Source of the DNA: Deltaproteobacteria bacterium
Lineage (GTDB): Bacteria; Myxococcota_A; UBA9042; PHBI01
Length of the DNA: 64,000 nucleotides
Direction: 5' to 3'
NCBI GenBank assembly: GCA_020632715.1
Contig: JACKFA010000006.1
Span: 310,001 to 374,000, forward strand
The notes beneath the pieces are model-generated. The model did not search any database. It was not told the DNA's origin and saw only the letters and a list, made by a program, of their open reading frames with translations. The translations under genes were made by a program, and so were the position numbers. Below, in pieces: positions 17,549 to 25,656 of this stretch (its first letter is position 1; each line of letters opens with the position of its first letter).

Positions 17549-18373
17549 CTAGTTCAGTGTGCGACTGCGAGAGCCCAGCTCGACGACGCGGATGGCGGCG
17601 ATCTGCCCCTCCCGGCGCCCCTCGAACCGCTTCGCGAGGCGCTCGTAGAGCTGCGCCGCGAGCGCGTCGGCGCCGAAGCCCTCGGTGAGGCGCGCCACCT
17701 CGAGGTGGACCACCGCGTCGTCGGGCGCGGCCGTCGCGAGCAGCCGCAGGGCCCGATACGCGCCGAGGTCGTCGTGGCGCGCGCCGCAGCTCCGGGCGAG
17801 GTTCCGCAGCACGCGGTCGAGGGTCGCCCGCGTGGTCGCGTCGGCGAGCCACGCGGGATCGGCGGGCCGGCCCGGGGCGAAGGTGGCGAGGATCCGCGCG
17901 AGACCTTCGTCGTCGAGGGGCGCCCCGCCGGCGAAGGGATCCACGAGCTGCGTGCCGACGCGCGCGACGTAGTGCCCCGGGAGCGCGACCCCGGCCGCGT
18001 CGGCCCCGGCCGCGCGCGCGATGGCGACCCAGAGCGAGCTCACGAGGATCGGGAGCCCGCGGCGCCGCGCGAGCACGCGCGAGACGAGGCTGTTGTCGGG
18101 GTGGTCGTAGTCCGCGACGTCCCCCGTGAGGCCGGCCTCGTCGGCGAGCACCACGCGCAGCGCCTCGTGGGGCGGGTGCCCGGCGAGGAGCAGCTCCCGC
18201 GCCCGGTCCACGAGGGACGCGACCTCGGTCCGCACGGCGTGGCGCGCGTCGTCGTCGGCCCCCTCCACGGCGAGGAGGCCGGCGAGGAGGTCGTCGTCCC
18301 GGATGGCGTGCTCGAGCGCGTCGCGCGCGGCGACGTCGGCGGGCGACCACAGCTCGGGGATGGGTCCGTTCAA
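17549..18373 (-). CDS. SirB1-like transglutaminase-fold protein with TPR-like C-terminus
   Basis: 274 residues. The core (~85-165) has the SirB1 pattern: DHPDNSLVSRVLARRRGLPI, then GVALPGHYVARVG and a DPFAGGAPL loop. Residues ~190-270 are helical repeats (LGAYRALRLLATAAPDDAVVHLEVARL), as often seen behind this domain. SirB1 homologues are widespread, but their activity is unsettled; the catalytic Cys of true transglutaminases is not evident here. The start is a TTG at 18373 that overlaps the TGA of the upstream acyl-CoA ligase (TTGA), so it is probably co-translated with that gene. Function in fatty-acid metabolism is only suggested by position. Confidence 0.75.
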   Translation of the reverse strand: MNGPIPELWSPADVAARDALEHAIRDDDLLAGLLAVEGADDDARHAVRTEVASLVDRARELLLAGHPPHEALRVVLADEAGLTGDVADYDHPDNSLVSRVLARRRGLPILVSSLWVAIARAAGADAAGVALPGHYVARVGTQLVDPFAGGAPLDDEGLARILATFAPGRPADPAWLADATTRATLDRVLRNLARSCGARHDDLGAYRALRLLATAAPDDAVVHLEVARLTEGFGADALAAQLYERLAKRFEGRREGQIAAIRVVELGSRSRTLN

Positions 18374-20151
18374 GCGTAGAGCCGGTCGATCTGCTCGCCG
18401 TAGCGCGCCATGACCTCGCGCCGCTTCACCTTGAGGGACGGCGTCAGCATGCCGTTGTCGGTCGTGAAGTCCTCGGCGGTCAGCACGAACTTCGTCGGCT
18501 TCTCGTAGCCCTTGAAGTCGGTCGCGAACTTCTCGATCTCGGCGAGGATGAGCTCGCGCACCTTCGGGCTCGCGACGAGCGCCTCGTCGCTCGCGGCCGA
18601 CACCCCGTTCGACTTCGCCCAGCCCTTGAGCGCGTCGAGCTCCGGCACGATGACGGCCACGTTGTAGGGCCGGTTCGTGCCGTCGATCATGATGTTCGCG
18701 ATGAACGGCGAGAGCCGGATCTTCTCCTCGAGCGGCGACGGGACCACGTACTTCCCGTTCTCGAGCTTGTACTGCTCCTTCACGCGCCCGGTGATGAAGA
18801 GGAAGCCCTCGGCGTCGAGCTTGCCCATGTCGCCGGTCCTGAAGCCGCCGTCGTCCTGCATGACCTCCTTCGTGGCGTCCGGCAGGTTGTGGTAGCCGAC
18901 CATGATGTTCGGCCCGTAGACGACGACCTCGCCCTCGCCCGGCGGCGCCCCGTCACACGGCGCGATGACGACCTTCACGCCCGGGATGGCCTTCCCGACC
19001 GAGCCGATGATGCGCCCCGTCTTCGGGTTGTTGGCCGTCGCGATGGGGCTCGTCTCGGTGAGGCCGTAGCCCTCGTAGACGACGATGCCGAGGTTGTCGA
19101 TGAACTCGGCGACGTCCTTGTTGAGCTTGGCGCCGCCCGAGAACGCGTACTTGAGCTCGCCGCCGAGCCGCCCGCGCACCTTCGACGCGACGAGCTTGTC
19201 GAGGAGCTTGTGCTTGACGTCCACCCACAGCGACGACTTGCCCTTCGCCGCGAGCGCCTTCTTCGCGCTCGCGGTCGCCATCGTCGCGTCGAAGAGCTTC
19301 TTCTGGAGCCCGCCGGCGTCGTTGAAGCGCTTGTTCAGGCCGTCATAGATCTTGTTGAAGATGCGCGGCACCGAGAAGAGGATCGTCGGCTTCACCTCGG
19401 GGAGGTTGTCGATGATGGTCTTCACGGACTCGGCGATGCCGATGCTCGCGCCGTAGGAGAGCATGCAGTGCAGCTCTCCGGTCTGCCCGAAGCTGTGCGC
19501 CCACGGGAGGAACGAGAGCGAGCGGTCCTCCGGGCCCATCGGGAACAGGTCGTGAATGGCGTTCACGTTCGACGTGATGTTGTCGTGCGAGAGCAGGACG
19601 CCCTTCGGGTTGCCCGTCGTGCCGCTCGTGTAGATGAAGCCGCAGATGTCGGACGGGGCGGGCGAGACGGCGGGCGCCGGCGCCTTCTTGCCGGCCGCGA
19701 GCAGCCCCTTGAAGGAGGTCGCGTCGTCGGCCGTGCCCTCCATGTTCACGACGTGCTCGAGGGAGTCGACCTCGTCGATGAGCTTCTTCGTCTGCTTGTA
19801 GATCTTGTCGTTCGCGACGAAGAGCACCTTCGTGCCGCTGTCGTTGAGGATGTACTTCCAGTCCTTCTCGAGCTGCGCCTCGTACATCGGCACGTACTGC
19901 GCGCCGAGCCCGTAGGTCGCGTACGCGCCGACGGCCCACTCGGGGCGGTTGTCCGCGATCACGGCGACGCGGTCGCCGGGGCCGACGCCGATCGACGCGA
20001 GCCCGCCGCGCAGATCGGCCACCTGGCGGCCGATCTCGCCGTAGGTCAGCCACTCGAAGCGGCCGTTCTTCTTCACGCCGAAGAGGGGGTTCTGCGCGTA
20101 GCGCTTGACGCTTTTGTCGAACATGTCGACGAGGTTCTCGAACGTCTCCAT
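18370..20151 (-). CDS. Long-chain fatty acid-CoA ligase (AMP-forming)
   Basis: 593 residues, the usual length of the long-chain acyl-CoA synthetase family (FadD15/FAA1-like). It activates fatty acids with ATP to acyl-AMP and then acyl-CoA at the inner face of the membrane. Visible motifs: the P-loop FIYTSGTTGNPKGVLLSHDN (~172-191), YEGYGLTETSP, the adenylate-binding RTGDMGKLDAEGFLFITGR, and KEQYKLENGKYVVPSPLEE, typical of the FAA1 branch. ATG at 20151. It overlaps the SirB1-like gene by four bases downstream, and is preceded by tyrA (94 bp away, same strand). Acyl-CoA could feed the PlsB-like acyltransferase at 46.4 kb, although the genes are not linked. Confidence 0.93.
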   Translation of the reverse strand: METFENLVDMFDKSVKRYAQNPLFGVKKNGRFEWLTYGEIGRQVADLRGGLASIGVGPGDRVAVIADNRPEWAVGAYATYGLGAQYVPMYEAQLEKDWKYILNDSGTKVLFVANDKIYKQTKKLIDEVDSLEHVVNMEGTADDATSFKGLLAAGKKAPAPAVSPAPSDICGFIYTSGTTGNPKGVLLSHDNITSNVNAIHDLFPMGPEDRSLSFLPWAHSFGQTGELHCMLSYGASIGIAESVKTIIDNLPEVKPTILFSVPRIFNKIYDGLNKRFNDAGGLQKKLFDATMATASAKKALAAKGKSSLWVDVKHKLLDKLVASKVRGRLGGELKYAFSGGAKLNKDVAEFIDNLGIVVYEGYGLTETSPIATANNPKTGRIIGSVGKAIPGVKVVIAPCDGAPPGEGEVVVYGPNIMVGYHNLPDATKEVMQDDGGFRTGDMGKLDAEGFLFITGRVKEQYKLENGKYVVPSPLEEKIRLSPFIANIMIDGTNRPYNVAVIVPELDALKGWAKSNGVSAASDEALVASPKVRELILAEIEKFATDFKGYEKPTKFVLTAEDFTTDNGMLTPSLKVKRREVMARYGEQIDRLYA

Positions 20152-20245
20152 GGCAGCCTCGGGTGCGACGGGGGTCCTGGTGCGGCCCGGAATCTAGCAC
20201 ATCCGGCGCGAACGGACAGCCGCCACCGACGGCGCCACGGACGGA

Positions 20246-21334
20246 TCAGCGGACGCGATAGCCCCGCGCCTCGAGCACGGCGCGCGCCCGCTCGCGGTCG
20301 TCGTCGCTGCCGACCCCGACGCGCATCGCCTCGCCGCCCGTGCCGCGCACCTTGAGCACCTCGATGTCGCGGATGTTGACCCCCGCGTCGCCGAGGAGGG
20401 TCGCGAGGCGCGCGAGCTCGAGCGGGCGATCGGGGAGCGCGACGACGAGGTCGAAGAGCGGCGGCAGGAGCGCCCGCTTCACGACCGGCAGCGCGTCACG
20501 CGCGATCTTCGCCTCGCGGGCGCGCGCGAGCATCGCGTCCGGCGCGTCGAGGGCCGCCTCGAGCTCGTCGAGCACGGCGCGCACCTCGGTGAGCGCGGCG
20601 CGCACGCTCTCGCGGTTCTCGGCCACCATGTCGCGCGACATCGCCGGCGCCCCCGACGCGACGCGCGTGAGGTCGCGGAAGCCGCCCGCGGACAGGAAGA
20701 GGAGCCGCTCGCGCTCGGCGTGGCGCCCGACGACGAGCGTGAGCGCCACGGCGAGCAGGTAGGGCACGTGCGAGACGCGCGCGACGAGGCGGTCGTGCTC
20801 GCCGGGGGCGATCTCGAAGGGGTAGGCGCCGACGCCGCGCACGAGGTCGAGGAGGGCCGCGACGGCGTCGGGATCGCTGTCGGCGGTGGGCGTCACCACC
20901 CAGACGGCGCTCTCGAGGAGCCCGGCGAAGGCGTGCTGGACGCCCGGGGTCTCGCGGCCGGCCATCGGGTGGCCGCCGACGAAGCGGGGCAGGGCGCGCT
21001 CGAGGGCGGGGACGACCGCGCCCTTGACGCTCCCGACGTCCGTCCAGAGGCGCGTCCGCGGTGAGGCCCAGGGCGCGACCGCGGCGGCGAGCGCCGCGAG
21101 GGCGCCGACGGGGGCCGCGAGCACGCCGACGTCGAGGTCGGCGATCCACGCGCCGAGGGTCGGGTGGGCGCGGTCGACGACGCCGAGGGCGAGGGCCGTG
21201 TCGAGGGCGCTCGCGTCCAGGTCGTAGCCGTGCACCTCCGAGGCGAGGCCGTGCTCCTTCAGGGCGAGGGCGACGGAGCCGCCGAGGAGGCCCATGCCGA
21301 AGATCCCGACGCGACCGAGCGTTCCTGCGACCAC
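20246..21334 (-). CDS. tyrA: Prephenate dehydrogenase with C-terminal ACT domain
   Basis: 362 residues. It oxidatively decarboxylates prephenate to 4-hydroxyphenylpyruvate in tyrosine synthesis. The N-terminal Rossmann site is RVGIFGMGLLGGSVALALKE, followed by the catalytic-region markers TDVGSVKG and FVGGHPMAGRETPG. An ACT domain at the end (LPDRPLELARLATLLGDAGV and NIRDIEVLKVRG) probably gives feedback control by an aromatic amino acid. I place the start at GTG 21334, behind a strong GGGGGAGAG site; a longer frame upstream is Pro/Arg-rich and overlaps the divergent gene. Prephenate dehydratase and chorismate mutase lie just downstream on the other strand, so both branches from prephenate are clustered. 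Confidence 0.92.
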   Translation of the reverse strand: MVAGTLGRVGIFGMGLLGGSVALALKEHGLASEVHGYDLDASALDTALALGVVDRAHPTLGAWIADLDVGVLAAPVGALAALAAAVAPWASPRTRLWTDVGSVKGAVVPALERALPRFVGGHPMAGRETPGVQHAFAGLLESAVWVVTPTADSDPDAVAALLDLVRGVGAYPFEIAPGEHDRLVARVSHVPYLLAVALTLVVGRHAERERLLFLSAGGFRDLTRVASGAPAMSRDMVAENRESVRAALTEVRAVLDELEAALDAPDAMLARAREAKIARDALPVVKRALLPPLFDLVVALPDRPLELARLATLLGDAGVNIRDIEVLKVRGTGGEAMRVGVGSDDDRERARAVLEARGYRVR

Positions 21335-21416
21335 TGCAGCTCTCCCCCTTTGGGTTGGCCCCCCTGGGCCGTCCCCTGGTATGACACGGCGACGCGCGCA
21401 TCGCGAGGAGTTCCCC

Positions 21417-21812
21417 ATGGACGACACCGGCCTCCGCGTAGGGTTCAGCAAGGTCTTCGGCGGGATCTTCCTCGCGCTCTCGGTGACGAACCTGGTGCTC
21501 GGGGTCCTGACGCACGCGATGATGTCGATGGTGACGGGCGGCTTCCTGTCGCTCGTCGCGATCCTGCAGCTCGTGATGCCCTACTTCATCCTGCACGCGG
21601 GCTCCGGCGTCATCGAGCTCAAGAACCTGCTCGGCATGACGGTGCGGCGCTACACCTTCGAGTCGCTCCGCGACTTCCACGTCGAGGCGGGCAAGATCTA
21701 CCTCGTCGACGCAGGCGGGAACCGGCGCTCGGTGAAGCTCACGCGGTGGATCGCGCACCGGCCGGACTGGGACCGGTTCGTCGCGGCGCTCCAGGCGAAG
21801 GAGTTCGAGTAG
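21417..21812 (+). CDS. Small two-helix membrane protein with PH-like fold
   Basis: 131 residues. After ~12 polar residues there are two hydrophobic helices (~13-37 and ~42-62), then a compact beta-rich tail with ELKNLLGMTVRRYTFESLRD, IYLVDAGGNRRSVKL and a final helix ending VAALQAKEFE. The layout resembles small bacterial PH-like membrane proteins, but I cannot name the family. The start is ATG 21417 behind GCGAGGAG. It is transcribed away from tyrA across an 82-bp gap and followed by aroH-pheA 97 bp later. No functional link to aromatic synthesis is visible. Confidence 0.75.
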   Translation: MDDTGLRVGFSKVFGGIFLALSVTNLVLGVLTHAMMSMVTGGFLSLVAILQLVMPYFILHAGSGVIELKNLLGMTVRRYTFESLRDFHVEAGKIYLVDAGGNRRSVKLTRWIAHRPDWDRFVAALQAKEFE

Positions 21813-21909
21813 GGGCAGGCCGGGGCGCGGTCGCCGCCTCGACCCCGCGAGGGGCCTTTCGGATCGGTATTTTGGCGCCGCGGGCGATCTCCATGTACTT
21901 GGGATCCCC

Positions 21910-23344
21910 ATGACCCGATGCGTTGGAATTCGCGGAGCTACGACGGTCGACGAGGACTCCCTCGAGGAGGTCCTCGACGCGACCCAGGACCTCCTCGCGC
22001 GCCTCCAGGAGCTCAACGGCTTCTCGCCGGATGATCTCGCCTCGATCGTGTTCACCACGTCGGCGGACATCCGCTCGACGTTCCCCGCGCGCGCCGCGCG
22101 GCGCCTCGGCTGGACGCAGGTCCCGATGCTCTGCGCCCAGGAGATCGACGCGCCCGAGGCCCTCGCCCGCTGCGTGCGCGTCCTCATCCACTGGAACGCC
22201 GATACAACCCCCGCCGAGGTGCGCCACGCCTACCTGCGCGGCTCGCGGATCCTCCGCCCCGACTGGGCCGTCCCCCCCATCGCGGGGCCGGCCGGGCACG
22301 TGACGGCCCCCGAGCGGCCGATCATCGAGGCCGAGGAGGCGACGCACCCCGATCACGCCGGCGGCGCCGCCGCCTCCGCCGCCGCGCCCGCGGAGCGCGC
22401 GCGCGCGCACGGCGCCCGCGTCCTCGGAGCCCGAGGTCGCGCCCCAGGCCCCCGCCACCGCCGCCCCGGTCCCCCTCGACCTCGGCGCGGTCGCGGTCCT
22501 CGGGGAGCCCGGCTCCTTCTCGCAGGAGGCGCTCGCCTCGGCGTTCGGCCGCGCGACGCCCGCGGTCTTCGGGAAGACCTTCCGCCTCGTGTTCGACGCC
22601 GTGCACTCGGGGCGCGCGAAGGCCGCGCTCGTGCCGGTCGAGAACTCGACGTCGGGCCCGATCTACGAGGTCTACGACCTCCTGCTCTCGCACGATCTGC
22701 AGATCGTCGCCGAGGTCGTCCTGCCCGTCCGCCACGCGCTCCTCGCGCCGCCGGGCACGGCGCTCGCGGACGTCCGCACGGTGGTCTCGCACCCGCAGGC
22801 GCTCTCGCAGTGCAACGCCTGGATCGAGACGCACGGCTGGGCCCAGCGCCCGACCTCCAACACCGCCGGCGCCGCGCGCCTCGTCGGCGCCGCCGAGGAG
22901 CCGGGCCTCGCGGCCATCGCGAGCCCGATGGCGGGCGAGCTGCACGGGCTCACGGTCCTCGCGAACGACATCCAGGACGTGAGCGAGAACTACACGCGCT
23001 TCATCCTGCTCGTCCCCTCGCACATCGCCGCGCGGCCCCTCGCCGTGCCGGGCTTCGCCCCGGGCACCGACGGCCTCCGGCCCGTGAAGACCTCCATCAT
23101 CTTCGCGACGCGCCACGTGGCGGGCGACCTCTACGGCTGCCTCGCCGAGTTCGCCGTGCGCGACATCAACCTCACGCGCATCGAGTCGCGCCCCGACCGG
23201 CGCACCCCGTGGCACTACCTCTTCTACCTCGACTTCGAGGGGGAGGCCCGCGACCCGCGCATGGCCGCCGCGCTCCGCGGGATCCAGCGCCACGCGACGT
23301 TCATCCGCGTCCTCGGGTCGTACCCGAGCCGCGCGCTGACCTGA
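21910..23344 (+). CDS. AroH-type chorismate mutase fused to prephenate dehydratase (one apparent frameshift)
   Basis: The first ~120 residues are an AroH-class chorismate mutase: GIRGATTVDEDS with the active-site Arg, TTSADIRSTFPARAAR, MLCAQEIDAPEALARCVRV with the Cys, Glu and Arg of the Bacillus enzyme, and AYLRGSRILRPD. No stop follows. A Pro/Ala linker reaches the (GC)6 tract 22395-22406, after which coding continues in the +1 frame: VLGEPGSFSQEALASAFG, PVENSTSGPIYEV, SNTAGAARLVG, SENYTRFILL, then an ACT domain with RIESRP. That is a complete prephenate dehydratase. Its N-terminus has no start codon of its own, so it must be joined to AroH. Together the domains turn chorismate into phenylpyruvate. 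The usual P-protein uses an AroQ mutase instead. The shift is consistent with one extra base or one lost GC unit. Confidence 0.8.
22395..22406. repeat. (GC)6 tract between the chorismate mutase and dehydratase frames
   Basis: Twelve alternating G/C bases in the linker at the frame change. Confidence 0.7.
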
Positions 23345-23355
23345 GGACCGTCACC

Positions 23356-24045
23356 ATGAGCACGACCGACCTGCCGCAAGCCTTCGACGCGATCGTCCCG
23401 CTCCTCCCCTTGCCGGAGCACGTGCTGCTGCCGGCTACCCCGACGCCCTACCGGGTCTTCGAGCCGCCGTACCGGCAGATGGTCGCGGACCTCCTCGAGA
23501 AGCCGGCGTGCGAGCGCTGGCTCGCGGTGCCGCGCGTGCTCTCGGCGGTCGCGCCGGGTGTCGCCGACGCGCCGATCTCGCCGATCGCGTCGGTCGGGCT
23601 CATGACGCTCGCGACGCCGCTCTCGGACGGCGACTACCTCATCGTCGTCGACGGGCGCCGCCCGTGCCGCATCGACGAGGTGCACGCGCCGTTCACGCCG
23701 TACCGCGTGGCGCGCGCGACGCCGCTCGGCGACCGCCCGAACGCCGCCTTCGACCCCGGCCTCTCCACGGCCTCCTTGATCCAGGGGCTCTTCTCGCTGC
23801 TCGCGGCGCTCGGCCCCGCGGCGGCGGAGCTGCCGGTGGCCTGCGGCGGCGAGCTCAGCGGCGAGGACGTGGTCTACCGCATCGCCTCGGCGGTCATCGA
23901 GTGCCCGGACAAGCGCCAGGCGGTGCTCGAGACGCGCTGCCCGCGCGAGCGCCGCCGCATCGTGCGCGACGAGCTCGCCGCGACGCTGCTCACGGCGGGC
24001 CTCCCCCTCGGCGACCACCACCCGACGGGCGGTCCGACCCCATGA
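23356..24045 (+). CDS. Lon N-terminal (substrate-binding) domain protein
   Basis: 229 residues. It matches stand-alone Lon-N/PUA-like proteins (COG2802 type): LPLLPLPEHVLLPATPTPYRVFEP at the start, then a CERWLAVPRVL strand, SPIASVGLMTLATPLSDGDY and VDGRRPCRIDEV. No ATPase or protease domain is present. The C-terminal half is helical. Members are thought to be adaptors or substrate-recognition modules, but their role is unproven. It starts 11 bp after the dehydratase stop, and its own stop overlaps the btpA start (ATGA at 24042-24045), so the three are probably one operon. Here the family's usual Pro-Leu-P-V-x-L motif is largely intact. Confidence 0.8.
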   Translation: MSTTDLPQAFDAIVPLLPLPEHVLLPATPTPYRVFEPPYRQMVADLLEKPACERWLAVPRVLSAVAPGVADAPISPIASVGLMTLATPLSDGDYLIVVDGRRPCRIDEVHAPFTPYRVARATPLGDRPNAAFDPGLSTASLIQGLFSLLAALGPAAAELPVACGGELSGEDVVYRIASAVIECPDKRQAVLETRCPRERRRIVRDELAATLLTAGLPLGDHHPTGGPTP

Positions 24046-24839
24046 GCCGCTTTCTGCCAGGCCGCGCCGGCGTCGGCACGCTCATCGGCATGGTGCACCT
24101 CGGCCCGGTGCTCGACGGGGCGACGCGCCTCGCGGACGTCGTCGCGCGCGCGATCGCGGACGCGGAGGCCCTCGCGGAGGCCGGGTTCGACGCGATCTGC
24201 GCGGAGAACTTCGGCGACGCGCCGTTCTACCCGGGGCGCGTGCCGGCGCACACGGTGGCCGGGATGACGCGGGCGCTGCTCGCGGTGCGCGCGGTGACCG
24301 AGCGGGCGGGGATCCCGCTCGGCGTGAACGTGCTCCGGAACGACTGCGACACGGCGCTCGCGATCGCGGCGGCGGTCGACGCGGCGTTCGTGCGGGTGAA
24401 CGTGCACACGGGCGCGATGGTGACCGACCAGGGGCTCATCGAGGGGCGCGCGCACGAGACGGTGCGCTGGCGCGACCGCATGGCGCCGGACGTGGCCATC
24501 TACGCGGACGTGCAGGTGAAGCACGCGGCGCCGCTCGCGCCGCGCCCGCTCGACGAGGAGGCGCGCGAGGTCTTCGGGCGCGGCCGCGCCGACGCGCTCA
24601 TCGTGAGCGGCGCGCGCACGGGCGGGAAGACGGACGTCGCCCGCCTCGAGGCGGTGCGGGCCGCGGTGCCGGAGGCGCCCATCCTCGTCGGGAGCGGCGC
24701 CACGCCGGACGACGTGAAGGCGCTCCTGCGCGTCGCGGACGGCGTCATCGTGGGGTCGTGGCTCAAGGAGGGCGGTCAGGTGCTGCGCCCCGTCGACCCG
24801 GCGCGCGCGAGGGCGTTCGTGGCGGCCGCGCGGGGGTGA
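24042..24839 (+). CDS. btpA: BtpA/SgcQ family TIM-barrel protein
   Basis: 265 residues, the full length of the BtpA family. Motifs: IGMVHLGPVLDGATRL at the start, EAGFDAICAENFGDAPFYPG, NVLRNDCDTALAIAAAV, VRVNVHTGAMVTDQGLIEG, IYADVQVKHAAPL, SGARTGGKTDV and GSGATPDDVKALL. BtpA was named for photosystem I accumulation in cyanobacteria, and SgcQ is a homologue in enterobacterial sugar loci. In non-photosynthetic bacteria the substrate is unknown, but the fold predicts a phosphosugar-type ligand. Translationally coupled to the Lon-N gene by four bases. Confidence 0.88.
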   Translation: MSRFLPGRAGVGTLIGMVHLGPVLDGATRLADVVARAIADAEALAEAGFDAICAENFGDAPFYPGRVPAHTVAGMTRALLAVRAVTERAGIPLGVNVLRNDCDTALAIAAAVDAAFVRVNVHTGAMVTDQGLIEGRAHETVRWRDRMAPDVAIYADVQVKHAAPLAPRPLDEEAREVFGRGRADALIVSGARTGGKTDVARLEAVRAAVPEAPILVGSGATPDDVKALLRVADGVIVGSWLKEGGQVLRPVDPARARAFVAAARG

Positions 24840-24861
24840 GTCGTAGCGCCGGGCCGGCGCG

Positions 24862-24897
24862 TTGACGGGTACCCATATCTGGTCATACGGTCGACCC
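24862..24897 (+). promoter_or_regulatory. Promoter/operator region of the toxin-antitoxin pair
   Basis: A locally AT-rich stretch with a TTGACG -35-like box (24862-24867), a GGGTACCC palindrome and a GGTCGACC palindrome just before the antitoxin ATG. VapB-type antitoxins usually bind such inverted repeats to repress their own operon. The -10 box is poor (CATACG). Confidence 0.4.
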
Positions 24898-25146
24898 ATG
24901 AAGACGACGATCGAGATCGCCGACCCGATCCTCGCCGAAGCCCGCGAGGTCGCAGCCCGCGAGAGGACGACGCTCAGAGCGCTGGTCGAGGAGGGGCTGC
25001 GCGCCGTCGTCGCCGCGCGCAGCGAGCGCCCGGCGTTCGTGCTCGAGGACGCCGCGTTCCGCGGGGGCCAGGGGCTCCAGCCGGAGTTCGAGGCCGCGGG
25101 CTGGGACGAGCTCCGCGCCGCGGCCTACGAGGGGCGCGGGGGGTGA
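24898..25146 (+). CDS. VapB-type antitoxin
   Basis: 82 residues. It begins with a ribbon-helix-helix-like strand, MKTTIEIADPILAEAREVAA, then RERTTLRALVEEGLRAVVA, the pattern of DUF2191/VapB antitoxins that dimerise on operator DNA. The tail (PAFVLEDAAFRGGQGLQPEF ... WDELRAAAYEGRGG) is the toxin-binding segment. It overlaps the toxin start by four bases (GTGA). ATG 24898 is preferred over the TTG at 24862 because the latter adds a non-conserved stretch. Confidence 0.88.
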   Translation: MKTTIEIADPILAEAREVAARERTTLRALVEEGLRAVVAARSERPAFVLEDAAFRGGQGLQPEFEAAGWDELRAAAYEGRGG

Positions 25147-25580
25147 TCGCCGTCGACACGAACGTGTTGGTCGCCGCGCATCGCGCCGACTCGCCGTTCC
25201 ACGACGCGGCCCGGCGCTGCGTGCGCGGTCTCGCGGAGGGGGCGTCCCCCTGGGCCATCCCATGGCCTTGTCTCCATGAGTTCTATGGGATCGCCACGCA
25301 CCCGCGGATCTGGGCGCCGCCTTCGCCACCAGAGGCCGCCCTCGCGCAGATCCGGGCGTGGACGAGCTCGCCGTCCCTCGCCCTGCTCACGGAAGGCCCG
25401 CGGCACCTCGCGCGCCTCGAGCCGCTCCTCCTCGGCGGCCGTGTCGTCGGGCCCCGCGTGCACGACGCCCGGATCGCCGCGCTCTGCCTCGACCACGGCG
25501 TGCGCGAGCTCTGGACCGCAGACCGCGACTTCGGCCGCTTCCCGGCGCTCGTGACGCGGAACCCGCTCGTCCCGGCCTGA
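25143..25580 (+). CDS. VapC-type PIN-domain toxin
   Basis: 145 residues with a GTG start inside the antitoxin stop. It is a PIN ribonuclease: Asp5 in VDTNVLVAAHRAD, Glu46 in CLHEFYGIATHP, an Asp in HDARIAALC and another in TADRDFGRFP give the four acidic metal ligands. Free VapC cleaves RNA (often tRNA or rRNA) and halts growth; VapB neutralises it. All acidic residues are present, so activity is expected. It is placed between btpA and an unrelated kinase, a typical isolated insertion site for toxin-antitoxin modules. Base composition does not differ clearly from its neighbours. Confidence 0.9.
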   Translation: MIAVDTNVLVAAHRADSPFHDAARRCVRGLAEGASPWAIPWPCLHEFYGIATHPRIWAPPSPPEAALAQIRAWTSSPSLALLTEGPRHLARLEPLLLGGRVVGPRVHDARIAALCLDHGVRELWTADRDFGRFPALVTRNPLVPA

Positions 25581-25656
25581 TCCGGCACCCGCGGCTGTCA
25601 CCCCTGGCGATTCCGGCCTCAAGTCCGGCGCGCTCCGGGCCGAACCCGTTAGCGCC

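Noticed and set aside
22589..23344. Stand-alone prephenate dehydratase starting at GTG 22589
   Set aside because: It would lack VLGEPGSFSQEALA and the first part of the catalytic domain, which lies just upstream in the same frame.
24898..25580. Toxin-antitoxin pair as part of a genomic island
   Set aside because: No integrase, tRNA, direct repeats or composition change around it.
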